From assembly GCF_025791835.1 (NCBI RefSeq), contig NZ_JAOXLP010000015.1:40829-104828 (forward strand): DNA of 64,000 bases. The letters run 5' to 3'. This DNA comes from Roseomonas xinghualingensis. GTDB lineage: Bacteria > Pseudomonadota > Alphaproteobacteria > Acetobacterales > Acetobacteraceae. Below the pieces are notes generated by a model, which was not told where the DNA came from, did no database searches, and was given only the letters and a program-made list of their open reading frames with translations. The translations under genes and the position numbers were made by a program. This document shows, piece after piece, positions 29,642 to 38,210 of this stretch (the first letter of the stretch is position 1; each line of letters opens with the position of its first letter).

Positions 29642-30640
29642 TCAGTCGAGCTTCAGGCCGATGCGCTCGATGATGCGCGAGTAGAGCGCGTACTCCCGGT
29701 CCAGGAACTCGCGCGTGGAGGCCGGGGTGCTGTTCTGCATGGGTGTCGTACCCGTGCTTTCGAGCCTCTCCCGCACGCGCGGCTCGGCCAGGGCGGCATT
29801 CGCGGCCTTACTGAGCGCCTGCGCCACGTCATCCGGCATGTCCTTGGGGCCGACCATCGCGGTCCAGGTGGTCAGCTCATAGTCAGGCAGGGCGGCTTCG
29901 GCGACCGTGGGTATGTCGGGGAAGTTGGGATCGCGCGTCTTCGTCGTCACGGCGAGCAGGCGCAGCGCGCCGTCGCGGATCTGCCCGACCACGGAGCCGA
30001 GCTGGTCCACGGCATAGAGCGTTTCGCCCTTGATGAGCGATTCCGCCGTTTGCGAGCCGCCGCGATAGGGAATGTGCAGGGCGCTGGTTCCGGCCAGATT
30101 CGCTAGGTAGTCCGCGCCGAGATGCGAGACGCCGCCCACGCCGGAGCTTGCATAGCTGATCCGTCCGGGCTCCGCCCGCAGCCGGTCCACCAGTTGCTTC
30201 AGCGTCGTGACGCCGGAATTGGTCGGCACCACCACGGCCAGCGCGCTGGTGCCGACGATGGTGATGGGCGTGAAGTCCTTGGTGGGATGGTAGCGGGCGG
30301 CACTGGCGCCGGAGGCAGGTGCGACGGCCAGCGTGGAGGCGGAGCCGACCAGCAGCGTATAGCCATCCGGCCGGGCCCGCTTCACGTAATCCGCGCCGAT
30401 GGCACTGCCGCCTCCCGGTCGGTTCTCCACCAGCGAGCGGCCATCCGGGGTCAGGAGCGGCCCGAGCCGATCGGCGAGCAGGCGGCCCGCCAAGTCATTG
30501 GCCCCACCGGGGGCAAAGGGAACGACGATGGTGATCGGGCGCTCGGGGAAGGCGGCCAGGGCCGGGCGTGCCAGGGAAAGCCCGGCGGCGGAGAGGGCAA
30601 GCGTGGCGGTTCGGCGGCCGAGATGGCGTCGGGTCAGCAT
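29642..30640 (-). CDS. Bug/TctC-type tripartite tricarboxylate binding protein
   Basis: A 332-residue periplasmic binding protein with a signal peptide (TRRHLGRRTATLALSAAG, ending near PALAAF). Bug family segments are ITIVVPFAPGGANDLAGR, VVENRPGGGSAIGAD, DGYTLLVGS, IPYRGGSQT and IPTVAEAALPDYE. No TctA or TctB membrane genes are nearby, which is usual for orphan Bug genes. The ATG 30640 is 8 bases from GAGGAG; an ATG two codons earlier (30646) is too close to that site. It may serve the nicotinate cluster or the adjacent hydrolase. Confidence 0.85.
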   Translation of the reverse strand: MLTRRHLGRRTATLALSAAGLSLARPALAAFPERPITIVVPFAPGGANDLAGRLLADRLGPLLTPDGRSLVENRPGGGSAIGADYVKRARPDGYTLLVGSASTLAVAPASGASAARYHPTKDFTPITIVGTSALAVVVPTNSGVTTLKQLVDRLRAEPGRISYASSGVGGVSHLGADYLANLAGTSALHIPYRGGSQTAESLIKGETLYAVDQLGSVVGQIRDGALRLLAVTTKTRDPNFPDIPTVAEAALPDYELTTWTAMVGPKDMPDDVAQALSKAANAALAEPRVRERLESTGTTPMQNSTPASTREFLDREYALYSRIIERIGLKLD

Positions 30641-30752
30641 GGACATGGCTCCTCGCCGGCCTCGTGGCGGGCCGGTGTGAAGACATAGTGCCGGGCGGGG
30701 CAGGTCTCGTCACGCCGGGGGCTGGCCTGCCCACGCGGCTGTGAGGCGGGTT

Positions 30753-30941
30753 TCAGGCGTCGCCCACCGTGACCGTGACAAGGCCCGTGCCCTCGCAGGT
30801 CGGGCAGGACTTGCTGTCCAGCTTGCCCGAGCCGCCGCAGGCCGGGCAGGTGTTCTGGGCCGTCTGCGGCGCGTCCGGGCCGACCTCGTCCCCAGGGCGC
30901 TGCATTCCCGATGCGCCACCGTTTGCGGTATTTCCTGACAT
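30753..30941 (-). CDS. Small DnaJ-type zinc-finger protein
   Basis: A 62-residue protein whose C-terminal half has two CxxCxGxG units (CPACGGSG and CPTCEGTG), as in the DnaJ cysteine-rich domain. The N-terminal half is Gly/Asn-rich and looks disordered. The ATG at 30941 has GGGAGAG five bases upstream. It lies upstream of the Bug gene on the same strand with about 110 bases between. Binding one zinc ion is likely; the function is unknown. Confidence 0.7.
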   Translation of the reverse strand: MSGNTANGGASGMQRPGDEVGPDAPQTAQNTCPACGGSGKLDSKSCPTCEGTGLVTVTVGDA

Positions 30942-31293
30942 TGAACTCTCCCGGATGGCTGGGGTGGCACTGTGAACGCCCCCGGGGGAGCGGACGTTGC
31001 GGCATCCCCGCCAGCTCCTGCTCAAAGGCGATGGCCCGACGCGGCGCTCCTGAACTCTGCCGGTGGAAAGATGTGGATTTCATCAGCCGTTGACGGATGA
31101 GGCAGGCTTTCTTGACTTCAAGGGTGCCAGTGCCAACATCGCATCTATGAACCAGGGTGCGGCATATCGTCGCCTGCTTCGCGCAGGCAGTCTGCTCGCG
31201 GGCATCTAGCCCCGGGCCAGCCTACCCACGTCTTCTCCTGGCCCGGGGAAAACCTTCGACATCGGAAGCAGAGGCGGCTCGTGAGGGCTTCGC
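30942..31293. other. 352-base intergenic region with two strong hairpins
   Basis: There is no gene in this stretch. It separates the divergent zinc-finger and Rnk-like genes. A possible -35 box TTGACT lies at 31112-31117, but a good -10 is not evident. GCCTGC (31172-31177) pairs with GCAGGC (31183-31188) over loop TTCGC. CCCCGGGCCAG (31210-31220) pairs perfectly with CTGGCCCGGGG (31238-31248) over a 17-base loop. The hairpins are followed by GAGGG and the Rnk-like ATG 46 bases downstream, so they probably belong to its leader. The sequence after the second stem is AAAACC, which is not terminator-like. Confidence 0.45.
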
Positions 31294-31983
31294 ATGTCTG
31301 CTGTTTCCTCGGGGGAAATACCCATGGTCGCTTCAAGCGCTGATTGCGCGATGTGCGGAGCCCTGATCTCCGCGCCGCCCGAGCCGTGTCAGGCATGCGG
31401 GGGGGATTCAAGTTCAGTCACCTATCCAGGAACCGCGCATCCCGCCATCCGGCAGGAACAGCGGGCCGGCGGAGCCGATGATCCTGGCATCCTGATCACT
31501 GCCCGCGACTTCATGGTTCTCGAGGACCTCGCGCGCTTTTCGATGCGGCCCGCGGATGCCGTCACGCGCCTGCTGATCGACAAGCTGGAGCGGTGCCGTG
31601 TCTTGCCGCCCGGAACCCTTCCCAAGGGTGTCGTCACGCTCAACTCACGGGTTCTCTTCAGGGTCGATGAGCATCCGGCGGAGGCGAGGGTGCTCGTTCA
31701 TCCCGATGACGTCATGAAGTCCGGGTGGACCCTTTCCGCCGTCAGCCTCCGTGGCCTGGCCCTTCTTGGACGAAGCGCAGGGTCCGCCGTGGAAGTGGAG
31801 CAGCGGGACGGCAGCCGCGAACGCATCAGCATCCTTTCCGTCATGCATCAGCTGGTGGTGCGTTCCCGGCAGGGCGCGCTGCCGGCTTCCATGGCGCCGC
31901 GGCCGCAGGATCAGGATCTGACCGGGGCGATGGATAGCCGCTGGCCTGCCGCGAATGACGACCTGCCGCCGCCGGCGGCATGA
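31294..31983 (+). CDS. Zinc ribbon fused to Rnk/GreA C-terminal domain
   Basis: A 229-residue protein. Near the N-terminus C18/C21 (CAMC) and a second pair in CQACGG form a putative zinc ribbon. Residues about 65-190 match nucleoside-diphosphate-kinase regulator Rnk and the GreA/GreB C-terminal FKBP-like fold (PPGTLPKGVVTLNSRV, VHPDD, LRGLALLGRSAGSAVEV). The tail is Pro-rich. Rnk-type proteins bind RNA polymerase near the secondary channel. The ribbon plus Rnk arrangement suggests a polymerase-binding regulator, not a kinase modulator. ATG 31294 is six bases after GAGGG, downstream of a hairpin-rich leader. Confidence 0.75.
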   Translation: MSAVSSGEIPMVASSADCAMCGALISAPPEPCQACGGDSSSVTYPGTAHPAIRQEQRAGGADDPGILITARDFMVLEDLARFSMRPADAVTRLLIDKLERCRVLPPGTLPKGVVTLNSRVLFRVDEHPAEARVLVHPDDVMKSGWTLSAVSLRGLALLGRSAGSAVEVEQRDGSRERISILSVMHQLVVRSRQGALPASMAPRPQDQDLTGAMDSRWPAANDDLPPPAA

Positions 31984-32088
31984 GGTGGTGTGCTGCCGGG
32001 GCAGGTGAAAAAGCCCTGGCTGTGGCAGCATCTTTCTCCCGGTTGCTCGCTTTCGCATGGTGAGGGCAGACGAAGGGAGAGAGGCAGC

Positions 32089-34902
32089 ATGGACGGATGC
32101 CGCAGCCAGGAGGGCACGTCGCTCAATCTTCTGGAACTGGCCGCCGCTGCCCGTGAGCGGGGGAAAGGCGATCCCTTCGCCACTCCCGCCCTCGCCATGG
32201 CGCTGACGCTGAGCCGCCGGATGGATGATGGCGAACTGAGCCTCCCCATGCTGCGTGCCGCCCTGCGCGAGATCGGTGACCTTGCCTTTGCGGACCGCGC
32301 GGCCCGGCTCCTGCGCCATGTGGGCGGCGTCGATGCGAATACGACCGATGCCGCGCTGATCGAGGTGGCCAGCCGCACCGCCCGCCCTGATCCGGCGGAC
32401 AGCCCCGTGCCCTTCGCCGCCTTCCGCAAGGCTTGTGAACGGCCGCTTGCCGCAGCGGTGTTCACGGCGCACCCTACTTTCTCGCTGCCGCGGGACACCA
32501 GCCGGGCCCTGGCCGAGGCCGCCTGTGGCGCGCCTCCGCCCGCCGGCCTGCCGCTTCGCCCCCTGCCGCCGGATCTGGAGGAGGAGTTCACCCAGGCCGC
32601 TGCCGCCATCGGCAATGGGCGGGACGCGCTGGACCGGCTGGCGGCCGCCTTTCTTGGCGTTGCGCGCGAAACCTGGCCGGATCGCTGGCGCAGCCTGTTG
32701 CCCTGTCCGGTGATCCTCTCCTCCTGGGTTGGCTATGATACGGATGGGCGCACCGATATCGGCTGGCACGACACGCTGCGCCTGCGGCTGCGCATGAAGG
32801 AGCTGGGTCTGGCGCGGCTGGAGGCACAGATCAGCGCCTTGCCGCCCGAGGGCACCGGTCCGCTGCGTGACCGCCTGGCCCTGGCGCTGGATGCGGTGCG
32901 CGCCCAGATCGCCGCCTGTCCGCCTCCAGGCCCGCCGGAGCCGGAGGCGGCACAGCGCTTCGCGCATCTGCTGGTGGGGCGGCGCGAGGATGCGCTGACC
33001 ACGCCGGAACCGCTGCTGGAATTGTTCGGGGGCGCGATCGCCGCCGTGCCGGATGATCGAACGCGGCTCGTGCTCTGCGTCGCGCGGGCCGGGCTGGTGG
33101 CGCATGGTCTGTCACTCGCGCATACCCATGTGCGGCTGAACTCCGCGCAACTCCATAATGCGGCGCGGCTGCGCGCCCCGGATCTGGGTGGCGCACCCGA
33201 TGATGCAGCCCGTCGCCGCGCGCTCTTCCATGCCATCAATGTCGCGCTGGACGAGGCGAAGGCGGGGCCGGTGGATACCGGCGGGCTACTGGCCGAATCC
33301 GCCAGCGCCATGCGGCTGATGATGGCCGTCACGCAGATCACCAAGCATATCGACGCGTCCCAGCCCGTGCGCTTCCTGGTGGCGGAGACGGAGAGCGGCT
33401 TCACCTTGCTGGCGGCCCTGCTGCTGGCGCGCCTCTGCGGGGTGGAGCGGCATGTGGAGATCAGCCCGCTCTTCGAGACGGCCGAGGCGCTGGAGCGCCG
33501 CGCCGAGCGAGTGATCGACGAGGCGCTGCGCTCCCCGCATTGGCGCGCCTATCTGCGGGGCATCGGGCGGCTCTGCCTGCAATTCGGCTACTCGGATTCC
33601 GGCCGGTATATCGGCCAGCCTGCCGCCAGCCATCTGATCGAGCGGCTGAAGCTGCGCGTGGCAGACCTGCTGGCCCGGCACGGGCTGGATGGCCTGGAAG
33701 TCGTGCTCTTCGACACGCATGGCGAAGGGCTGGGCCGCGGTGGCCATCCGGACGGGCTGGCTTCACGCTTCGACTATCTCGATCCGCCGGCGGTGCGGGC
33801 CGCCTTCGCCGCCCATGGGATTCCAACGCGGCTGGAGACGAGCTTCCAGGGCAGCGACGGCTATCAGCTCTTCGGAACGCCTGCCCTGGCCCATGCCACC
33901 ATCGCCCGGATCGCGGAGCATGCCTTCGCGGCCCCGCCGGGCGAGGTGACGGACCCTGTTTATGCCGAGGCCGGATTCGCCGCTGATCTTTTCGCCGGCA
34001 TGCGCGGGGCCATGGCGGGGCTGGTGGAGGACCCAGGCTATGCCGGCCTGCTCGGCGGCTTCGGCCCGTCCTTGCTGGACCGCACCGGATCGCGCCCCGC
34101 CGCCCGCCAGAGCGACACTGGAGGGCCTGCGACCATTCGCCACCCGCGCGAGCTGCGCGCCATTCCCAATAATGCGGTGCTGCAGCAGCTTGGTTTTCTG
34201 GCGAATCTCACCCATGGCCTGGGCGCCAACGCCCTGCGGGAGCCGGAGGGCTTCGCCGAGTTGCTGCGGAAGTCCCCGCGCTTCGCGGGCGCCATGGCCT
34301 TCGCGCGCGCTGGCCTCTGTCTTTCTGATCCCGATGTGTTGCGCGGCTATGTGGCGACGCTCGATCCCGGCATGTGGCTGGACCGGGCCGCCAAGGCGCG
34401 CCGCCCTGCCAATGCCACCACCCTCTCCGCCGTGGCGGCCGCGCTGGAGGAACCCGGCCTGGGCGACCAGGTGCGACGTGTTTTCCGCCGGCTGCTGGCG
34501 GATGACACGGCCCTGCGTGCCGCATGGCCTGGGGACGAGGAGAAGCCACGCATGTCGGACCGCCTGTTCGCCGTGCATGCGGTGCGGCTGCTGCTGATCC
34601 AGCGCATCTGGATGCGCTCCGTGAACATGCCCGAATTCTCCCCGCGCCATGGCGTGACACGGGATGGATTGCTCCGCCGCCTTCTGCGTCTGGAGGTGGA
34701 GGAAGCTGCGACGCTGCTGGATCAGGTCTTCCCCTCCCATGAACCGCCCAGCGCTGCCCTGGATTATGGCGAACCGCCCGCTCCCCGCTCCGGCGGCTAT
34801 GGGCGCGAGCATACGGAGCTGATGGAGCCGCTGCGCGAACTCTTCGCCATGGTGCGGGAAGCCAGCGCCGTGGTGTCGCTGGAATGCGGGGCACACGGGT
34901 AG
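32089..34902 (+). CDS. Phosphoenolpyruvate-carboxylase-like protein with degenerate active site
   Basis: A 937-residue homologue of PEP carboxylase over its whole length. The catalytic histidine motif is TAHPTF (H128), against TAHPTE in active enzymes. The GGDRDGN motif is VGYDTDGR (residues 214-221). GYSDS is kept at 500-504. The HGRGGTVGRGGGP loop is shortened to HGEGLGRGGHP (544-554), with Glu546 where the catalytic Arg would be, and the C-terminal NTG end is absent. It may have lost or changed activity. ATG 32089 follows GGGAGAGAGG. It stands alone and converges on the lytic transglycosylase gene. Confidence 0.7.
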   Translation: MDGCRSQEGTSLNLLELAAAARERGKGDPFATPALAMALTLSRRMDDGELSLPMLRAALREIGDLAFADRAARLLRHVGGVDANTTDAALIEVASRTARPDPADSPVPFAAFRKACERPLAAAVFTAHPTFSLPRDTSRALAEAACGAPPPAGLPLRPLPPDLEEEFTQAAAAIGNGRDALDRLAAAFLGVARETWPDRWRSLLPCPVILSSWVGYDTDGRTDIGWHDTLRLRLRMKELGLARLEAQISALPPEGTGPLRDRLALALDAVRAQIAACPPPGPPEPEAAQRFAHLLVGRREDALTTPEPLLELFGGAIAAVPDDRTRLVLCVARAGLVAHGLSLAHTHVRLNSAQLHNAARLRAPDLGGAPDDAARRRALFHAINVALDEAKAGPVDTGGLLAESASAMRLMMAVTQITKHIDASQPVRFLVAETESGFTLLAALLLARLCGVERHVEISPLFETAEALERRAERVIDEALRSPHWRAYLRGIGRLCLQFGYSDSGRYIGQPAASHLIERLKLRVADLLARHGLDGLEVVLFDTHGEGLGRGGHPDGLASRFDYLDPPAVRAAFAAHGIPTRLETSFQGSDGYQLFGTPALAHATIARIAEHAFAAPPGEVTDPVYAEAGFAADLFAGMRGAMAGLVEDPGYAGLLGGFGPSLLDRTGSRPAARQSDTGGPATIRHPRELRAIPNNAVLQQLGFLANLTHGLGANALREPEGFAELLRKSPRFAGAMAFARAGLCLSDPDVLRGYVATLDPGMWLDRAAKARRPANATTLSAVAAALEEPGLGDQVRRVFRRLLADDTALRAAWPGDEEKPRMSDRLFAVHAVRLLLIQRIWMRSVNMPEFSPRHGVTRDGLLRRLLRLEVEEAATLLDQVFPSHEPPSAALDYGEPPAPRSGGYGREHTELMEPLRELFAMVREASAVVSLECGAHG

Positions 34903-34945
34903 GAAACGGGGGAAAGCTTTCGCTGCCCCGGGAGCGGCGCCGGCG

Positions 34946-37162
34946 CTACCGCGCCCCCCGGTTGCGAGCCACCAGCCGCGCCAGCTCATCCACGCCCAGG
35001 AAGCGCGGCGAACTGCCGGCCGCCAGGGCGTCCAGGCTGGGGGAGGGCAGGCCGAGACGGCTGGCATAGATCCAGGAATAGGCCAGCACGCGCTGCACAT
35101 AGGCGCGGGTTTCGTTGAACGGGATGCTCTCGATGAAAAGGAAGGGATCTTCGCGGTGCCGGCTGGCGGGCATCCAGCGCGCGAGATTCCCCGGCCCGGC
35201 GTTATAGGCGGCCAGAAGGCGGATCAGGTCTCCCTGGATATTCTCCTGCCCGGAGAGGTGCAGCAGGTAGCGCTGGCCGAGTTCCAGGCTGAAGCCCGCA
35301 TCGTGCAGGCGGCGCTGGCCGCCCTCGCGTAGGTTCGAATCGCCGGTGATGTAGGCGGCGGTGGCGGGCATCACCTGCATCAGGCCACGCGCCCCGGCGG
35401 GGGAGACGGCTGCGGGATCGAAATTCGATTCCTGCCGTGCCAGCCCGTAGATCAGCGCCGGATCCGCGCGCCATCCGCCCATGGGCTCCAGCCGGGGCAC
35501 GGGGAAGCGGGCATAGTCGCGCGGGCGGCCATCCGCCGCCTGCGCCTGACCGGCGAGCATCGTCGCCAGTTCCGTCATGCCGGCCCCCGTGGCGGCGGCC
35601 AGCATGGCGCGCGCAAGGGATGGGTTGCCTTGGGCGACGGACCAGAGGCGGCGCAGCTCCGCCTCCGCCCGGGTCTTCTGGCCAATCTGGATGAGGGCGA
35701 GGGCGCGCCAGCCACCGGCCGTTTCGGCCAGCACGGCGCCTTCGGCCTCTCCGGCAATTTCGCTTTCCCAGGCGAAGCCAGGGGGCAGGCCAAGGGCGCG
35801 GCGGGCGACCAGCCCATAGAAGGTGCGCGGCTCCTGCGCGGCCTGGAGCATCCAGGGCACATAGCCTTGTGGCCGCTTGGCGCGGACCGCGGTTCGCGCG
35901 GTCCAGAAGGCGGCGGCGGCGCGCAGCACGGCGGGGGCGGAATCGCTGCGGGCGGCGGTTTCGAAATAGGGCAGCGCCGTTTCATAACGGGTCAGGCCCC
36001 AGGCGGAGAGGCCGGCAAGGAAGCTCGCCTGGGCCGGCGCGCCGGGTGTGCGGGCGGCCATGGAGGCAATCCGGAAGGCTTCCTGGTCTCGCCCGGAGGT
36101 GAAGAGGACCAGCGCCACATCCGTCTGGAGGGCGGCGGCATAGGCCGGGGTGATGCCCCGGGTGTTGGCGATGTGGCGCAGCGCATCCTTCGGATCGCTG
36201 CGCCCCGCCATCTCCCGCACCGTGCGATCCAGGGTGGGGTTGCGGGTCAGCGGGCGCGCGGCGGTGGGGGGCTCGCGCTCCTCCGGTGGAATCTCCTGGC
36301 CGGGCTGAGGGGTTTCCCCAACGGCTTCCGGACCCGGCAGGGGCGGCGGGTTGGCATCGTGCGGCAGGCGCGCGGCCAGCATGGCGTGCAGCCGGGCTGC
36401 GTCCGGGTGATCCGCATGCGCGGAAAGCCAGGCCTGCAGTTCCGGCACCGTCGGCTCGATTCCGTCCTGGCGCCAGCGGTCGGCCAGGACATGGCCGATC
36501 AGGCGGCGATCATCCAGGCGTTCAGCTTCCCGCATGGCCTGGGCCATGTCGCCCCGTGCCTGCAGTTCGAAGATCCGGCGCAGCCGGGCGGCGTCGGAGG
36601 GGGCCAGCGGCTGTGGCAGGGTCGGTGTTTCGGGCCGGGCGAAGCCTGCCAGCGGCGTCCGCGCGAAGGAAAGGGCGATTTCCTGCGGCGTGTGCATCTC
36701 CCGCAGGCGGGTGGACCGGGTGGCCGCAAGGGAAACCGGTTCCGGTTCATGCGACTCGGCAGGGGAGATCGGGCGAGGGAGCTTCCGGCGATCCCGCTCC
36801 GCAGCCTGGGAGGGGGCAGGGCGGGCAAGCTGGCGCCGTTGGGCCGCGCGCGGCCGCGCGCGGGAGTTTTCGTGCTCGGGCCGGCGCGTCGAACTGCTGG
36901 CCGTCTGGCGCCTGGGCGGGGCGCTTCGCTGGGCCTGCCGCGAGGGCGTGCGCACGGCCTGGGCCCGTGGTGGAGCCGAGCGGGATGCATGGTTGGATTG
37001 GCGCGACATGGCATGCTCGCGCCGTGAACTGCTCTCCTGCGTGCGCTGCGGAGCCGCCAGGGCCACGGGTCCGCACAGGACCAGGGCCAGGACAAGCAAG
37101 AGCCGCACCGCGCGCGCTCGCCGGGGGGGGCGGCGATCGAGCCCGGGGGGGGAAGCTCGCAT
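34946..37162 (-). CDS. Soluble lytic murein transglycosylase (SLT family)
   Basis: A 738-residue cell-wall lytic transglycosylase. It has a signal or anchor helix near residues 19-37, a long Arg/Ser/Pro-rich disordered region to about 150, a helical superhelix, and a C-terminal SLT domain. The catalytic glutamate is in YGLARQESNFDP, followed by SPAGARGLMQVMPATA, LLAAYNAGPGN and FIESIPFNETRAYVQRV. The start is uncertain: ATG 37162 has only pyrimidine-rich sequence before it, and an in-frame GTG at 37108 begins just before the hydrophobic segment. It follows the uracil-DNA glycosylase gene on the same strand after 116 bases. Confidence 0.9.
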   Translation of the reverse strand: MRASPPGLDRRPPRRARAVRLLLVLALVLCGPVALAAPQRTQESSSRREHAMSRQSNHASRSAPPRAQAVRTPSRQAQRSAPPRRQTASSSTRRPEHENSRARPRAAQRRQLARPAPSQAAERDRRKLPRPISPAESHEPEPVSLAATRSTRLREMHTPQEIALSFARTPLAGFARPETPTLPQPLAPSDAARLRRIFELQARGDMAQAMREAERLDDRRLIGHVLADRWRQDGIEPTVPELQAWLSAHADHPDAARLHAMLAARLPHDANPPPLPGPEAVGETPQPGQEIPPEEREPPTAARPLTRNPTLDRTVREMAGRSDPKDALRHIANTRGITPAYAAALQTDVALVLFTSGRDQEAFRIASMAARTPGAPAQASFLAGLSAWGLTRYETALPYFETAARSDSAPAVLRAAAAFWTARTAVRAKRPQGYVPWMLQAAQEPRTFYGLVARRALGLPPGFAWESEIAGEAEGAVLAETAGGWRALALIQIGQKTRAEAELRRLWSVAQGNPSLARAMLAAATGAGMTELATMLAGQAQAADGRPRDYARFPVPRLEPMGGWRADPALIYGLARQESNFDPAAVSPAGARGLMQVMPATAAYITGDSNLREGGQRRLHDAGFSLELGQRYLLHLSGQENIQGDLIRLLAAYNAGPGNLARWMPASRHREDPFLFIESIPFNETRAYVQRVLAYSWIYASRLGLPSPSLDALAAGSSPRFLGVDELARLVARNRGAR

Positions 37163-37278
37163 AGGGGAGGGTTAGGGGGGCAAGCCCGCCAGGGCAAGCC
37201 GCGAGCGCGTGAGCGACGGGGCCGCCGACAGGAAATCAGGGGCTTCTGGAAAATCGAACCTTCACGATCGAGTTAGGG

Positions 37279-38097
37279 CTATGTTTCGATTTCGTTTTTG
37301 GTGTCCAGGGCACGTCGCAGGAGGCGCAGATCGGTCCAGGCGTCGCGCTTCCCGGCGGGCTGGCGTAGCAGATAGGCGGGGTGGAGTGTCGCCAGCGTGG
37401 GGACCGGGCCCAGCCCTGGAACCTCCAGTGAATGCCACCGGCCCCGCAGGCGGGTGATTCCCTCGTTCCGGCGAAGCAGCGCCTTGGCCGCCGTGCCACC
37501 CAGGAGGACGATATGGTGCGGCCGCACCAGTGCCAGGTGGCGCAGCACGAAGGGGGTAAAGAGGCTCATCTCCGCATCCGTGGGGGTGCGGTTCCCCGGC
37601 GGACGCCAGGGCAGGATATTGGTGAGATAGGCATTGCGCGCCCGCTCGATGCCGATGCTGGCCAGCATCCGGTCCAGCAACTGGCCCGAGACGCCGACGA
37701 AGGGCTTGCCCTGCCGGTCCTCATCGGCCCCGGGGGCCTCCCCGATCAGGACCAGGCCCGAATCCGGCACGCCATCGGAGAGGACGAGGTTTCCCGCCGT
37801 TTCCCGCAATGGGTGGTTGAGCGCGGCCAGGGCGGCGCGCAGCCCCTCGATGCTGTCGGCCCCGGCGGCCAGCTCCCCCGCGCGGGTGGCGGCGGGGGTA
37901 AAGGCGGCGGCGGGGGCGGTAATGGCCGGGCGCGGCGGCGTCGGGCGCGGGGCGGCCGGAGCCGCAGCCGCCGGCGCGGCGGCGCGCGGCAGGGTACGGT
38001 CCTGCGGCGCCTCGTCCAGCGCCTCATCGGCGCCCCAGGCGATCTGCAGCTCCAATGCGGCGAGAAGGGCCGCTGTCTCGGCCTCGTCCAGCTCCAT
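37279..38097 (-). CDS. Family-4-like uracil-DNA glycosylase lacking Fe-S cysteines
   Basis: A 272-residue protein with an Ala/Pro-rich N-terminal half and a C-terminal UDG fold. Motif A is GEAPGADEDRQGKPFVG and motif B is LHPAYLLRQP; TNILPWRPPGNRTPT is also typical. It contains no cysteine at all. Family-4 enzymes hold a 4Fe-4S cluster with four cysteines; at the matching places it has NHPL, the W of LPWRPP and SLFTPF. It probably still excises uracil without a cluster. ATG 38097 (MELDEAE) is the family-like start; the frame also runs to a TTG at 38142. Confidence 0.8.
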   Translation of the reverse strand: MELDEAETAALLAALELQIAWGADEALDEAPQDRTLPRAAAPAAAAPAAPRPTPPRPAITAPAAAFTPAATRAGELAAGADSIEGLRAALAALNHPLRETAGNLVLSDGVPDSGLVLIGEAPGADEDRQGKPFVGVSGQLLDRMLASIGIERARNAYLTNILPWRPPGNRTPTDAEMSLFTPFVLRHLALVRPHHIVLLGGTAAKALLRRNEGITRLRGRWHSLEVPGLGPVPTLATLHPAYLLRQPAGKRDAWTDLRLLRRALDTKNEIET

Positions 38098-38210
38098 GAA
38101 TGGGGTATCGCGCCCCGGCGGGACATCGCGCAATGGGCCCAAATGTGGTTGACGGGTTACGCGGAGTGAAAGGCGGGGCTAAATCCCTGTCCCCATCAGG
38201 AGGAGAGCCC

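Noticed and set aside
30399..30734. Short frames antisense to or upstream of the Bug gene near 30.6 kb
   Set aside because: No ribosome site or family similarity. Arg/Pro/Ala-rich composition is typical of shadows.
31210..31248. 11-bp inverted repeat as a Rho-independent terminator
   Set aside because: AAAA rather than a T-run follows on the plus strand, and no T-run follows on the minus strand. It is better described as a leader hairpin.
37175..37205. Direct repeat GGCAAGCC twice upstream of the lytic transglycosylase gene
   Set aside because: Two 8-base copies in GC-rich DNA are not enough to claim a regulatory site.
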